Source: Stappia albiluteola (GTDB taxonomy: Bacteria > Pseudomonadota > Alphaproteobacteria > Rhizobiales > Stappiaceae). Taken from it: 64,000 bases of DNA. Both the position numbers and the translations under genes were made by a program. Position 1 is the stretch's first letter, and every line of letters starts with the position of its first letter. The stretch spans positions 1 through 64,000 of the forward strand of contig NZ_JACFXV010000054.1 of NCBI RefSeq assembly GCF_014050225.1, written 5' to 3'. The notes below the pieces were generated by a model. That model made no database searches, had not been told where the DNA came from, and worked only from the letters and a program-made list of their open reading frames with translations. Of this stretch, positions 55,667 to 64,000 are shown in pieces.

Positions 55667-56508
55667 TAGACGGCGATATTGTCGATGAGGCGGGTTCGGC
55701 CGAGCCAGGCGGCGACAAGCAGGCGGCGGCTCGCTGTCCCTGCCGTGACGGCGGCCAGCGTATCGGCGTCGCGCAACTCCAGATAATCGACCCGGAAGCC
55801 GGCGGCGGCCAGGCGCTCGCGTCCGGCCGCGAGGATGGCTCCGGCATCGCCGCCGTCGCCGATCGCCGTGGCCGCTTCGGTCAGGACAGTCTGGATGAGG
55901 GCGGCTGTGCGGCGTTCGTCCGGCGACAGGTAGACATTGCGCGACGACATGGCGAGGCCATCCGCCTCGCGGACCGTTTCTGCGCCGACGATGCGTGTCG
56001 GCAGGTTGAGGTCGAGCGCCATGCGGCGGACGACGCAAAGCTGCTGGTAGTCCTTCTCACCGAATACCGCGACATCCGGCAGGGCGGCGAGCAAGAGCTT
56101 CGTCACGACCACCGCGACGCCGTTGAAAAAATGCGGACGAAAGTCGCTTTCAAGCCCCACGGAAGGACCGCCAACGCTGACGCCTGTGGCAAAGCCCGCC
56201 GGGTACATTTCGCCGACAGACGGCGCGAATACCGCCTCGACGCCGAGCGTGCGCAGAAGTTCCACGTCCCGTTCCTCGGTGCGTGGATAGGCGTCGAAAT
56301 CCTCGGTGGGTGCGAATTGAGTCGGATTGACGAAGATCGAGACGACGACCCGATCCGCTTCCTGCCGCGCCCGGCGCACCAGCGACAGATGCCCCTCATG
56401 CAGCGCGCCCATGGTCGGCACCATGGCGATTCGCTCGTCCGCCATGCGGGCGGGCTTGAGGGTATCGCGCAAGGCAGCGATGGAGCGGCAGATCGCAGGC
56501 TCTGTCAT
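55666..56508 (-). CDS. panC: Pantothenate synthetase
   Basis: Joins pantoate and beta-alanine with ATP. It has 280 residues from ATG 56508. VPTMGALHEGHLSLVRRA contains the HxGH motif, followed by SIFVNPTQFAPTEDFDAYPR and the KMSKS-like MSSRNVYLSP. panB, often adjacent in rhizobia, is not here. The open frame upstream of the ATG is not part of the protein. Confidence 0.94.
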   Translation of the reverse strand: MTEPAICRSIAALRDTLKPARMADERIAMVPTMGALHEGHLSLVRRARQEADRVVVSIFVNPTQFAPTEDFDAYPRTEERDVELLRTLGVEAVFAPSVGEMYPAGFATGVSVGGPSVGLESDFRPHFFNGVAVVVTKLLLAALPDVAVFGEKDYQQLCVVRRMALDLNLPTRIVGAETVREADGLAMSSRNVYLSPDERRTAALIQTVLTEAATAIGDGGDAGAILAAGRERLAAAGFRVDYLELRDADTLAAVTAGTASRRLLVAAWLGRTRLIDNIAV

Positions 56509-56635
56509 GGACGTTTCCGGCTTCGCGTCTTCTTGGTTTCTTGCGGCAGCGCGTGCTGCACTGCAGCGTGTTCTAGCAGAAACCGAAAAGGCGCGCACCC
56601 CGATCATGGGAGCGTCCCCGGAAAGCGTTTCAGGC

Positions 56636-57223
56636 TCACACTCCGCCGAGTACCACGAGCGGCGGCGGGGGAACCTCACTGGCGATCGAGGGAGCCGTCG
56701 CCGGTCGCGGTGAGTGCGCCAAGTCGTCCCTACGGATTGGCGTGGTGCCATGTTCGGCGGCATAACGCCTGGAGAATTTATAGGCCAGTTCCGTCGCCAG
56801 CCTATCGAAGCTTGCACCCGCACGGTAATATCCCGAGAGGTTGAGATAGTCCCCGAGGCCGGACTGCCGCCGATTCCTGGCGCCGAACTCCAATGTCTGG
56901 CTGGCATGGGATGATTGAACGACGATCTGTCCCTCCAATTCCCCTTTCCCCAGCAGGAGCGGCCCGGTCGGGGGAACGTAGTCGACGCTTTCGACGCGCA
57001 CGATCAGGTCGCGGGACTCTGCCGTTGCGGGGATCTGCCTGTTGATGTCATCGGCAACAGCTTGAAACCTGGATTTCAGCCTGGCCTTGATGATCGGTCC
57101 GTAGCTATGCGGGACCGGCTCGACGACCACCCGGTCGATTCTGTAAGCCGTGTCGGTGTTCAGCTCATGCTGGCAGGCAGTCAGAAGCGCCAACAACATG
57201 GCTCCAGCAAACAGTCGGAGCAT
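56636..57223 (-). CDS. Putative lipoprotein of unknown function
   Basis: 195 residues from ATG 57223. The signal sequence ends in the lipobox LTAC, so the mature N-terminus is a lipidated Cys. The mature protein has DTAYRIDRVVVEPVPHSYG and VDYVPPTGPLLLGKGELEGQIVVQ, then a long proline-rich end (PPPPLVVLGG). No family recognised. A gaggg stretch precedes the ATG. Confidence 0.7.
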   Translation of the reverse strand: MLRLFAGAMLLALLTACQHELNTDTAYRIDRVVVEPVPHSYGPIIKARLKSRFQAVADDINRQIPATAESRDLIVRVESVDYVPPTGPLLLGKGELEGQIVVQSSHASQTLEFGARNRRQSGLGDYLNLSGYYRAGASFDRLATELAYKFSRRYAAEHGTTPIRRDDLAHSPRPATAPSIASEVPPPPLVVLGGV

Positions 57224-57537
57224 TTTTACCCTCAAGTCAATAAGTTGCACAAACCTTGATAGCAACCTAGGATCAATTTCTTTGAAAAGCTGTTAAGCGG
57301 CGAAATACCATCACAGGTATGCGCGGAATGCTGGTGATATTGCCGCCTTTGCGCGAGAGCGAGGCCTGAAGCGGGGAAGCGCGCCCCTTGAAACGGCGAC
57401 CCGGAAGAGGCCGCCCAACGAGAAATTAGCCTTGCCGTGACAGGATCCGGCCCATCTTTATGTAATGGAAGGCCGAAAAGGGCGATTGAAGCCCCTGTTG
57501 GCGGCCGGACCACAGCGGACCGGAGGAGACGAAACCC
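57224..57537. other. Divergent intergenic region
   Basis: 314 bases between the lipoprotein gene and the VWA gene. A possible promoter for the VWA gene is GTGACA (57437-57442) with TGTAAT (57461-57466), 18 apart. Nothing else recognised. Confidence 0.35.
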
Positions 57538-58263
57538 TTGCCGGACAGGAAGGACATAACGGACAGGCCGGAGCAGCAGGTCAAGGGCGAGGAATCGTCG
57601 TCCAGCTCGGATATCGCCGCCTTTCTGGAGGCTGCGAAGGCCATTCCCAAGACGACCGGGCTTGGCCGTCTGGTCATCGGCCTCGACGCCACCATGAGCC
57701 GTCAGCCGACCTGGGACCGCGCCTGCCAGCTTCAGGCCGAGATGTTCGAGGCGGCCGGCCGCGTCGGCCAGCTTGCCATGCAACTCGTCTATTTCCGCGG
57801 TTTCGGCGAATGCGCCGCATCGAAATGGGTGACGAAGGCGGATGACCTTGCCCGGATGATGAGCCGGATCGATTGCCGGGGCGGACATACGCAGATCGGC
57901 AAGGTGCTGCGCCATACGCTGGAAGAGACGCGGCGGGCCAAGGTGCAGGCGCTGGTCTATATCGGCGACTGCATGGAGGAGGATGTCGATCTCTTGTGCG
58001 CAAGGGCCGGGGAACTCGGACTGCTCGGCGTGCCCGGCTTCTTTTTCCAGGAGGGGCGCGATTCTCACGCGGAGAAGGCATTCAGGGAGATGGCGCGGCT
58101 GACCAAGGGCGCCTATTTCCGCTTCGACAGCGCCTCGGCCCGCGAACTGGCCGAGCTTCTGAAGGCAACCGCCGTCTATGCCTCCGGCGGCCTGACCGCG
58201 CTGGAAAACCTTACCCGCAGCGGCGACAGCGGCGCCCGCCTGCTGCTGCAGCACCTGCGCTGA
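57538..58263 (+). CDS. VWA-domain protein
   Basis: 241 residues from TTG 57538, which has ggaggag about ten bases upstream. The von Willebrand A domain keeps a MIDAS-like set: DATMS in IGLDATMSRQ, Thr in GGHTQIG and Asp in IGDCMEED. It probably binds a partner through a divalent metal. No signal peptide or transmembrane segment. It is 143 bases upstream of the J-domain gene on the same strand. Confidence 0.8.
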   Translation: MPDRKDITDRPEQQVKGEESSSSSDIAAFLEAAKAIPKTTGLGRLVIGLDATMSRQPTWDRACQLQAEMFEAAGRVGQLAMQLVYFRGFGECAASKWVTKADDLARMMSRIDCRGGHTQIGKVLRHTLEETRRAKVQALVYIGDCMEEDVDLLCARAGELGLLGVPGFFFQEGRDSHAEKAFREMARLTKGAYFRFDSASARELAELLKATAVYASGGLTALENLTRSGDSGARLLLQHLR

Positions 58264-58406
58264 GCCGTCACCGCCCCGGTGGCCGATTGCACCGGCCACC
58301 GCCGGGATGTTATCGCCATCTCGCTCTAAATAATCAGAATCGATCACGTTTCATGAGAGCGGGTCAGTCCGGCCCGATCCTGCCGTGATCTGGCGGAAAG
58401 GGATCG

Positions 58407-59114
58407 ATGGGATATCTGGTGTTGGGGATCGCGGTACTTGCGATCTTCCTCCTGCTGGGGCAGGCATTTACCAAAGCCAATCCGGCCAGGCTGGCCGAGC
58501 GCATGAAGATGGCAACGGGCGTCGCCCTGCTGCTGATTGCCGGATTCCTGCTGCTCACCGGGCGTTGGGTGCTGGCGCTGCCGATCGGCGGTTTCGCCCT
58601 GACGCTGCTTGGACTACGGAAGATCCCCGGCTTTTCGCCGGCGGGAAGCAGTTCACCGTCGGGCGGGGGCGCATCGAGCGTGCGCTCGCGCTTCCTGGAC
58701 ATGCGTCTGGATCATTCGAGCGGAAAGATGGACGGCCTTGTGCTGGAAGGCCGCTTCCAAGGGCAAATGCTCTCCGGCCTTGCCCTGGGAGAGCTGAAAG
58801 AGCTTTGGCGCGACGTCATGGGAGACGACGACAGCCGGGCCTTACTCGAAGCTTATCTCGACCGCCGGCAGGCCGGCTGGCGTGTAGACTTCGAGGCGGA
58901 TGCCGCAGGCCGGCAGAGTGGCCCGGCGCGCTCGGGCGCCATGACCGAGGAGGAAGCCTACCAGGTTCTGGGGCTTTCTCATGGAGCCGGCGAGACGGAA
59001 ATCCGGGCGGCCCACCGGCGACTGATGAAGCGGCTGCACCCCGACCATGGCGGCACTTCTTTTCTCGCTGCCAAACTCAACGAGGCTAAGGACGTGCTTC
59101 TCCGAAGACATTGA
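58407..59114 (+). CDS. Membrane-anchored J-domain protein
   Basis: 235 residues. Two hydrophobic segments (about 3-17 and 37-70) are followed by a cytosolic linker. A C-terminal J-domain (EEEAYQVLGLSHGAGETEIR) carries the HPD motif in RLHPDHGG. It should stimulate DnaK ATPase at the membrane; the layout recalls DjlA and Tim14-type proteins. Convergent with the carboxypeptidase gene. Confidence 0.87.
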   Translation: MGYLVLGIAVLAIFLLLGQAFTKANPARLAERMKMATGVALLLIAGFLLLTGRWVLALPIGGFALTLLGLRKIPGFSPAGSSSPSGGGASSVRSRFLDMRLDHSSGKMDGLVLEGRFQGQMLSGLALGELKELWRDVMGDDDSRALLEAYLDRRQAGWRVDFEADAAGRQSGPARSGAMTEEEAYQVLGLSHGAGETEIRAAHRRLMKRLHPDHGGTSFLAAKLNEAKDVLLRRH

Positions 59115-59131
59115 ATCCACCCGTTACGCAA

Positions 59132-60688
59132 TTACTCATAGATGGCGTAGCACTTGAACTTCGCCTGTTTCAGGCTCTTGCACGCATTCCACGCCTCGGA
59201 CTTGGTATCGAAGCCGACGAAGCGGGCGCGGTAGAGCGTGGCGCCGCCCGCAGCGACCGGCTCGGTGTAGGGATCCTTGCCGCGCAGCGCCCGGCCGACC
59301 GAGGTCTTGGCCTTCTTCAGCATGGAAACCGCGAGATCCTCGCTTTCCGCGGCCGCGATCTGCACCTGCCAGCCGGGCTGCGGATCGGCGGAGTTGTTTG
59401 AGGCAAGCGTCACCGTCTCGTCGCCGCTGGCGGCTTTCGCCACCGCCTTCGGCTTAACCGGCGCATTGTCGTTGGCAGCCTTCGCCGCAACCTGCTGAGA
59501 GGCGGGCGAGGGGATTGGCTGACCCGGGACGATCTTGATCGTCTTGACCACGCGGCGCTCGAAGACCGGCGAGCCGGCGATGCGGGCATTGACGTTAATG
59601 TCGGACTTGGCCGTCGGAATGCCGGCGCCTGTCGCGGATGCGACCTTGATGGGCGCAGTGTCGGCCTTTGCCGGGGCAGGCACCGGGATGGCGCCGGTCA
59701 CGACGGGCTCCTCGAGGGCCGCTTCAATCGCCGCAATCTCCGGCTTCTGGTCCGGCACCGGCGCCTTGGCCAGCGCTAGCAGCGGATTTGCCGGCGTGCG
59801 CGCCGCACTTGCCACAAGGGCCGGAGCGGTTTTGCGGCCGCGCGATGCCTTGGGCAGATAGGTCTCGATCAGTTTGGTCATCTGGGCATTGCGGGAGGCG
59901 CCCGTGCGCCCTCCCATGACCACGGCAACCACTTCGCGCCCGTCGCGCTTGACGGAGGTGACGAGATTGAAGCCGGAGGCGCCGATATAGCCGGTCTTGA
60001 TGCCGTCCACGCCCTTCACGCGGCCGAGAAGGCGGTTGTGATTGGCGTATTTGCGGCCCTTGTAGCTGAACACCCGCGTGCCGAAGTAGCGGTAGTATTT
60101 CGGGAAACGCTCCTGGATGGCGCGGCCGAGTTGCGCCATGTCGCGCGCCGTCGTTACCTGACCGGAGTCGGGCAGGCCGGAAGCGTTGCGGAACGTGGTG
60201 TTGCGCATGCCGATGCGGCGGGCGGTGTCGGTCATGCGGCGGGCAAAGGCCGCCTCCGAACCGGAAATGTTCTCCGCAACCGTGGCGGCGATATCGTTGG
60301 CCGACTTGGTCACCAGCGCGAGGATCGCATCCTTGGCGGCAATCGTCGAACCGGGCCGCAGGCCGAGCTTCGATGGCGCCTTGGCCGCGGCGGTGGAGGA
60401 GACCTTCAACGGGCTGTTGAGGCTGAGGCGACCGGCCTCCAGTTCCTCGAACAGGATGTAGAGGGTCATGATCTTGGTCAGCGAGGCCGGATAACGTTGC
60501 GTGTCGGCCTTGTAGGAATAGAGCGTCTCGCCGGTCTTGGCGTCGACGACGATGCCGGAATATTTCGGATTGGCCTCCGCGTCGGAAGCGATGGCAATAG
60601 TGGAGGCGAGAAAACCGATCGCAGCGCTCCACGCGATTGATTTGACGAAACGTACCGCGCGCCTGGCACCCTTACTCAACACGACCAC
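59132..60688 (-). CDS. D-alanyl-D-alanine carboxypeptidase with SPOR domain
   Basis: Penicillin-binding protein of the DacA/DacF type, trimming peptidoglycan pentapeptides. It has about 518 residues from GTG 60688 (VVVLSKGARRAVRFVKS, then a signal peptide ending near DAEANP). A longer start at ATG 60823 is possible. Active-site motifs are SLTK, SAN and KTG (GIKTGYIG). A long Pro/Ala-rich linker leads to a C-terminal SPOR domain (WQVQIAAAESEDLAVSML) that binds denuded septal peptidoglycan. Confidence 0.9.
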   Translation of the reverse strand: MVVLSKGARRAVRFVKSIAWSAAIGFLASTIAIASDAEANPKYSGIVVDAKTGETLYSYKADTQRYPASLTKIMTLYILFEELEAGRLSLNSPLKVSSTAAAKAPSKLGLRPGSTIAAKDAILALVTKSANDIAATVAENISGSEAAFARRMTDTARRIGMRNTTFRNASGLPDSGQVTTARDMAQLGRAIQERFPKYYRYFGTRVFSYKGRKYANHNRLLGRVKGVDGIKTGYIGASGFNLVTSVKRDGREVVAVVMGGRTGASRNAQMTKLIETYLPKASRGRKTAPALVASAARTPANPLLALAKAPVPDQKPEIAAIEAALEEPVVTGAIPVPAPAKADTAPIKVASATGAGIPTAKSDINVNARIAGSPVFERRVVKTIKIVPGQPIPSPASQQVAAKAANDNAPVKPKAVAKAASGDETVTLASNNSADPQPGWQVQIAAAESEDLAVSMLKKAKTSVGRALRGKDPYTEPVAAGGATLYRARFVGFDTKSEAWNACKSLKQAKFKCYAIYE

Positions 60689-61178
60689 ACCCCGTTCTGG
60701 GACAAATTGCACTGGAAGACGGCGGAGAAAGCGTTGCCGAAGGACAGAAAAAGAGTGACCTGCGACGATTTCGACTACCCGCGCGTCTGATTTCCCCAAC
60801 CATGATCGAAACGCGGTTACCATTGTGTAAATGGCCGGGATTCAATCTTCATGGAAAATGGCTGAAATCCGCGGAATATCGCCGGAAATACAGATATGAA
60901 AACCTTTTTGATCATGGTTAATACTTCGTTTATCTGCCGATAGCAGGCCGCGACTATCGGGTCGGCTACGGATGGACGGAGAGGGCGCTTATCGAGATAA
61001 CGCAGGCATTGTTGGCCATAATTTGGTGAAGAGGTCGGGTCGGGTATTTTGCCGCTGCGTTGTGGCTTTCGGGTCAGGCCGGCGGAGGATTAGCGCCCGC
61101 GGCGGCGTGGAGAGGCGGCCGTCCGGCAAGCCAGGCTGTATTCCTCAAAGTTCCGTTCCCTCCATGGTTGTATCATGC
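60689..61178. other. Non-coding stretch between carboxypeptidase and phasin
   Basis: About 490 bases; open frames across it lack RBSs and similarity. A CtrA-like but imperfect TTAA-N7-TTTA occurs near 60919. The region is followed by the phasin regulatory sites. Confidence 0.4.
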
Positions 61179-61193
61179 TTTTGCATTGCAAAA
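61179..61193. promoter_or_regulatory. Upstream PhaR-like palindrome
   Basis: TTTTGCATTGCAAAA is a perfect inverted repeat about 310 bases before the phasin gene. It shares TTGC-R-TTGCAAAA with the site at 61348. Such TGC/GCA palindromes are bound by PhaR-type regulators of polyhydroxyalkanoate granule genes. Confidence 0.4.
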
Positions 61194-61347
61194 AATGCCG
61201 CACCTATGGGCAAACACCGCCTGGGCGTAATGTAAATGGAGTTCAGATCTGCCGAATAGGTATATTTCCGGAGGCATGAGGCTGCCCATCGAACCGGCAA
61301 TGGTGTCGGTGTTTCTCACATGAAGCTGCTCATGACGTGGCGTTATA

Positions 61348-61360
61348 TTGCGTTGCAAAA
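61348..61360. promoter_or_regulatory. Promoter-proximal PhaR-like site
   Basis: TTGCGTTGCAAAA, seven bases upstream of the -35 element of the phasin promoter and one base different from the site at 61181-61193. Confidence 0.45.
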
Positions 61361-61366
61361 TGAATG

Positions 61367-61395
61367 TTGACTTTATTTTGTGCACTGCATATAGT
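61367..61395 (+). promoter_or_regulatory. Phasin gene promoter with overlapping operator
   Basis: TTGACT, 17 bases, TATAGT: one mismatch per hexamer from the sigma-70 consensus. The spacer holds TGCACTGCA (61381-61389), a third PhaR-like element, where a bound repressor would exclude RNA polymerase. The gene start is 95 bases downstream. Confidence 0.65.
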
Positions 61396-61489
61396 CCGGA
61401 CAGTGCAGCGCGGGCCTCGAACCGGCTTTCCCAATCTCATGACGGTCACGAGGCGAGTCGATGGATCGGCTTGTAAGAGGAAAACTGAA

Positions 61490-61822
61490 ATGATGAATAA
61501 CTTCGATGACCTTCAGAAGCTTGGCAAGGACAACATGGACGTCATGATGCAGAGCTTCGGCACTGTGACCAAGGGCTTCCAGGCGATTGCTTCCGAGGTT
61601 GCCGACTATCAGAAAAAGTCTTTCGAGGAAGGCTCCGCCGCCGTCGAGAAGTTTGCCGCCGCCAAGTCGCTCGACAAGGCCTTCGAGGTCCAGTCCGACT
61701 ACGCGAAGTCGGCCTACGAGGGTTTCGTCGGTGAAGTCACGAAGCTTGGCGAGATGTTCTCCGACATCGCGCGCGAAGCCTACAAGCCCTACGAGAGCGC
61801 CTTTGCCAAGGTTGCCAAGTAA
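61490..61822 (+). CDS. Phasin family protein
   Basis: Granule-associated or general small helical protein, 110 residues from ATG 61490 (aagagg nine bases upstream). Amphipathic helices dominate: ASEVADYQKKSFEEGSAAVEKF, then a second helical part LDKAFEVQSDYAKSAYEGFV and GEVTKLGEMFSDIAREAYKP, the family pattern. Binds polyhydroxybutyrate granules in many rhizobia. The gene has its own promoter and terminator. No phaC/phaR gene is near. Confidence 0.9.
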   Translation: MMNNFDDLQKLGKDNMDVMMQSFGTVTKGFQAIASEVADYQKKSFEEGSAAVEKFAAAKSLDKAFEVQSDYAKSAYEGFVGEVTKLGEMFSDIAREAYKPYESAFAKVAK

Positions 61823-61853
61823 GAGGCTATCGGGTTTCAAACCCCGCTTCAGG

Positions 61854-61882
61854 AAGGCCCGGTGATGAACCGGGCCTTTTTT
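61854..61882 (+). terminator. Terminator after phasin gene
   Basis: AAGGCCCGG/CCGGGCCTT (61854-61862 with 61870-61878), 7-base loop, followed by TTTTTT to 61882. Confidence 0.88.
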
Positions 61883-62309
61883 GTTGTTTCGAGCCATAAG
61901 CCGCGTGCGTCTCGCGGTTCATCCCTTTCCGGTTGTTCTTTGCAGCTCGCATTCGTTCAATTTGTTTTGTAGCCGCTTTTTCGCCCGAAACCGGGATTGA
62001 GGTGGGAGGCTGACGACATACATATCCTGCAGGGCCGGCAGGCGATCCCTGGCGTTGGAGCAGCAAGGCCCCGCCCTTCCCAACGGCGTGCAGACGAGGT
62101 CGCCGAAAGGGAAAAACGGGGCGAATTCCTGTGACCGAATGCGATGTTTGCGCCTTTGGGCAAAGAAAGTTGGCTTTCGCCGCGGGGACGGGATTGATAG
62201 ACTCAAGTGATCCGGACGATCCTTCTAACCGAAGGGCAGGAAGCAAAATAGCCGGGAATTCGATGTAGGGCCGTCGCCCTTCGGGCAAGGCCACGATGAG
62301 TAAGCGGGA
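61883..62309. other. Non-coding stretch upstream of clpS
   Basis: 427 bases. No credible gene: the frames here are short or run antisense through both phasin and clpS. Several G-rich stretches but no recognised element. Confidence 0.4.
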
Positions 62310-62645
62310 ATGACGAACGGATCGCAAAAGGGCGGCGGCAACGGGTCGGGAACAGGCACGATCGTTGCGCCGAAATCCAAGACGGCGACGAAACGGCCGA
62401 GCCTTTATCGCGTTCTGCTTTTGAACGACGACTACACGCCCATGGAGTTTGTCGTGCACGTGCTGGAGAGGTTTTTCCAGAAGGGCAGGGACGAAGCCAC
62501 CAGGATCATGCTTCACGTCCATCATCACGGCGTCGGGGAGTGCGGGATCTATACCTATGAAGTTGCCGAGACCAAGGTGACGCAGGTCATGGATTTTGCC
62601 CGCAAGCACCAGCACCCGCTGCAGTGCGTGATGGAAAAGAAATAA
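62310..62645 (+). CDS. clpS: ClpS adaptor protein
   Basis: Adaptor that brings N-degron substrates to ClpA. It has 111 residues: a flexible Gly-rich N-terminus ([16 protein letters not shown]), then [21 protein letters not shown] and [21 protein letters not shown], which contain the N-degron pocket residues. Located 10 bases upstream of clpA, the normal arrangement. Confidence 0.96.
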   Translation: MTNGSQKGGGNGSGTGTIVAPKSKTATKRPSLYRVLLLNDDYTPMEFVVHVLERFFQKGRDEATRIMLHVHHHGVGECGIYTYEVAETKVTQVMDFARKHQHPLQCVMEKK

Positions 62646-62655
62646 GGGGTCGCTT

Positions 62656-64000
62656 GTGCCATCATTTTCGCGCAGTCTCGAAAAAGCCTTGCACCGGGCG
62701 CTCGCTTACGCGAACGAACGGCAACAGGAATACGCGACGCTGGAGCACCTGCTTCTGGCGCTGATCGACGATCAGGACGCGGCCGCCGTCATGCGCGCCT
62801 GCAATGTCGACCTCGATCTGCTGCGCCGCAATCTCATCGAATATATCGACACCGAACTCGACAACCTGGTGACCGACGGCGACGAGGATTCCAAGCCGAC
62901 GGCCGGGTTCCAGCGTGTCATCCAGCGCGCCGTCATCCATGTGCAGTCCTCCGGACGCGAAGAGGTGACCGGCGCCAACGTCCTGGTGGCGATCTTCGCC
63001 GAGCGCGAGAGCCACGCGGCCTATTTCCTGCAGGAGCAGGACATGACCCGTTACGACGCGGTCAACTATATCTCGCATGGCATCGCCAAGCGGGCAGGAA
63101 TGTCGGATTCCCGCCCTGCACGCGGCGTTGAGGATGAGGCGGCCACCGTGGAAGACGATGACAAGGCGAAGAAGAAGAGCGACGCGCTCGAAGCCTATTG
63201 CGTCAACCTCAACGAAAAGGCGCGCTCCGGCAAGATCGATCCGCTGATCGGCCGCGACAAGGAAATCCAGCGCACGATCCAGATCCTCTGCCGCCGTTCG
63301 AAGAACAATCCGCTCTACGTGGGCGATCCGGGCGTCGGCAAGACGGCGATTGCCGAGGGACTGGCGCGCCGCATCATCAACGGCGACGTCCCGGAAGTGC
63401 TGAAAAAGGCGACGATTTTCTCCCTCGACATGGGCTCGCTGCTCGCCGGCACGCGCTATCGCGGCGATTTCGAGGAGCGGCTGAAGCAGGTCGTGAAGGA
63501 GATCGAGGAATATCCCGACGCGATCATGTTCATCGACGAGATCCATACGGTGATCGGCGCCGGTGCGACCTCGGGCGGCGCGATGGATGCGTCGAACCTG
63601 CTGAAGCCGGCGCTCGCCTCCGGCACGATCCGCTGCATCGGTTCGACGACCTACAAGGAATACCGCCAGTTCTTCGAAAAGGACCGGGCGCTGGTGCGCC
63701 GCTTCCAGAAGATCGACGTCAACGAACCGTCGATCCCGGATGCGATCGAGATCCTGAAGGGTTTGAAGCCCTATTTCGAGACCTTCCACAAAGTGCGTTA
63801 CACCAACGAGGCGATCCGCTCGGCGGTGGAATTGTCGGCGCGCTACATTTCCGACCGCAAGCTGCCGGACAAGGCGATCGACGTGATCGACGAGACCGGC
63901 GCCTCGCAGATGCTGGTGCCGGAAGCCCGTCGCCGCAAGACGATCGGCGTGAAGGAGATCGAGAACACGATCGCCTCCATGGCGCGCATCCCGCCGAAGT
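62656..64000 (+). CDS. clpA: ATP-dependent Clp protease ATP-binding subunit ClpA (truncated by window end)
   Basis: Unfoldase partner of ClpP. The frame runs from GTG 62656 ([20 protein letters not shown]) to the end of the window, about 448 codons, so the C-terminal half is missing. The N-domain is complete; the first AAA+ module has Walker A GDPGVGKT, Walker [15 protein letters not shown] and [15 protein letters not shown]. The clpS gene next door and the lack of a ClpB-type middle-domain insert up to the edge support ClpA. Confidence 0.95.
   Translation, partial: MPSFSRSLEKALHRALAYANERQQEYATLEHLLLALIDDQDAAAVMRACNVDLDLLRRNLIEYIDTELDNLVTDGDEDSKPTAGFQRVIQRAVIHVQSSGREEVTGANVLVAIFAERESHAAYFLQEQDMTRYDAVNYISHGIAKRAGMSDSRPARGVEDEAATVEDDDKAKKKSDALEAYCVNLNEKARSGKIDPLIGRDKEIQRTIQILCRRSKNNPLYVGDPGVGKTAIAEGLARRIINGDVPEVLKKATIFSLDMGSLLAGTRYRGDFEERLKQVVKEIEEYPDAIMFIDEIHTVIGAGATSGGAMDASNLLKPALASGTIRCIGSTTYKEYRQFFEKDRALVRRFQKIDVNEPSIPDAIEILKGLKPYFETFHKVRYTNEAIRSAVELSARYISDRKLPDKAIDVIDETGASQMLVPEARRRKTIGVKEIENTIASMARIPPK

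Noticed and set aside
60913-60933. CtrA box upstream of the carboxypeptidase gene
   Set aside because: Only TTAA-N7-TTTA; the second half-site is broken, unlike the perfect site at 33468.

Overview
This is a GC-rich chromosomal window from an alphaproteobacterium, most likely of the order Hyphomicrobiales (Rhizobiales). The ribosomal gene order, the RpoA sequence, the ATP12 gene, the phasin, the short palindromic repeats and the divided propionyl-CoA carboxylase genes all point that way. The genus cannot be fixed from sequence reading alone.

Positions 1-15466 hold the complete run tuf - S10 - spc - alpha: tuf, rpsJ, rplC, rplD, rplW, rplB, rpsS, rplV, rpsC, rplP, rpmC, rpsQ, rplN, rplX, rplE, rpsN, rpsH, rplF, rplR, rpsE, rpmD, rplO, secY, adk, rpsM, rpsK, rpoA, rplQ. 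Intrinsic-terminator-like hairpins sit inside this run (tuf/rpsJ, rplO/secY, adk/rpsM), and a strong terminator closes it. After a mosaic palindromic repeat come degP-like and rarA genes. Then follow an ATC-hydrolase-like gene, a large patatin-like lipase and crcB, and after them an rluC-type, HAD phosphatase and ATP12 cluster.

Positions 25-31 kb carry propionyl-CoA carboxylase beta (pccB) and alpha (pccA). Between them lie a repeat region, two tandem secreted Cys-containing paralogues, folB and a secreted unknown. Positions 31-38 kb hold a Doc-type toxin-antitoxin pair, a gamma-glutamylcyclotransferase-like gene, acylphosphatase, lipB, a lone FliN-family gene behind a textbook CtrA box, tRNA-Leu(GAG), a GAF-class III cyclase, mgtE, a VOC protein and a GH25 lysozyme.

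Positions 38.4-41.2 kb look like a leucine-catabolism operon: MerR/LiuR-like regulator, two thioesterases, an orphan protein with a CcdA-like tail, and isovaleryl-CoA dehydrogenase. The next steps of the same pathway, methylcrotonyl-CoA carboxylase beta and alpha, lie 9 kb away at 50.4-54.0 kb. Both units carry the same 16-base promoter-proximal sequence, so they are probably one regulon. In between are a ClpP-like protease, truncated haemoglobin, aldo/keto reductase, a second class III cyclase, a DUF599 membrane protein, a 44-residue membrane protein with its own terminator, rhodanese and a GST.

The last 10 kb holds an epimerase, a DUF1489 gene, panC, a lipoprotein, a VWA protein beside a membrane J-domain protein, a SPOR-tailed D,D-carboxypeptidase, a phasin with a near-consensus promoter overlapped by PhaR-like sites, clpS and the start of clpA. 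I found no clear new defence or biosynthetic system. The best leads are the shared LiuR-type operator, the orphan CcdA-like tail protein, the small membrane protein, the nested hairpins of the ribosomal operon, and the phasin promoter architecture.
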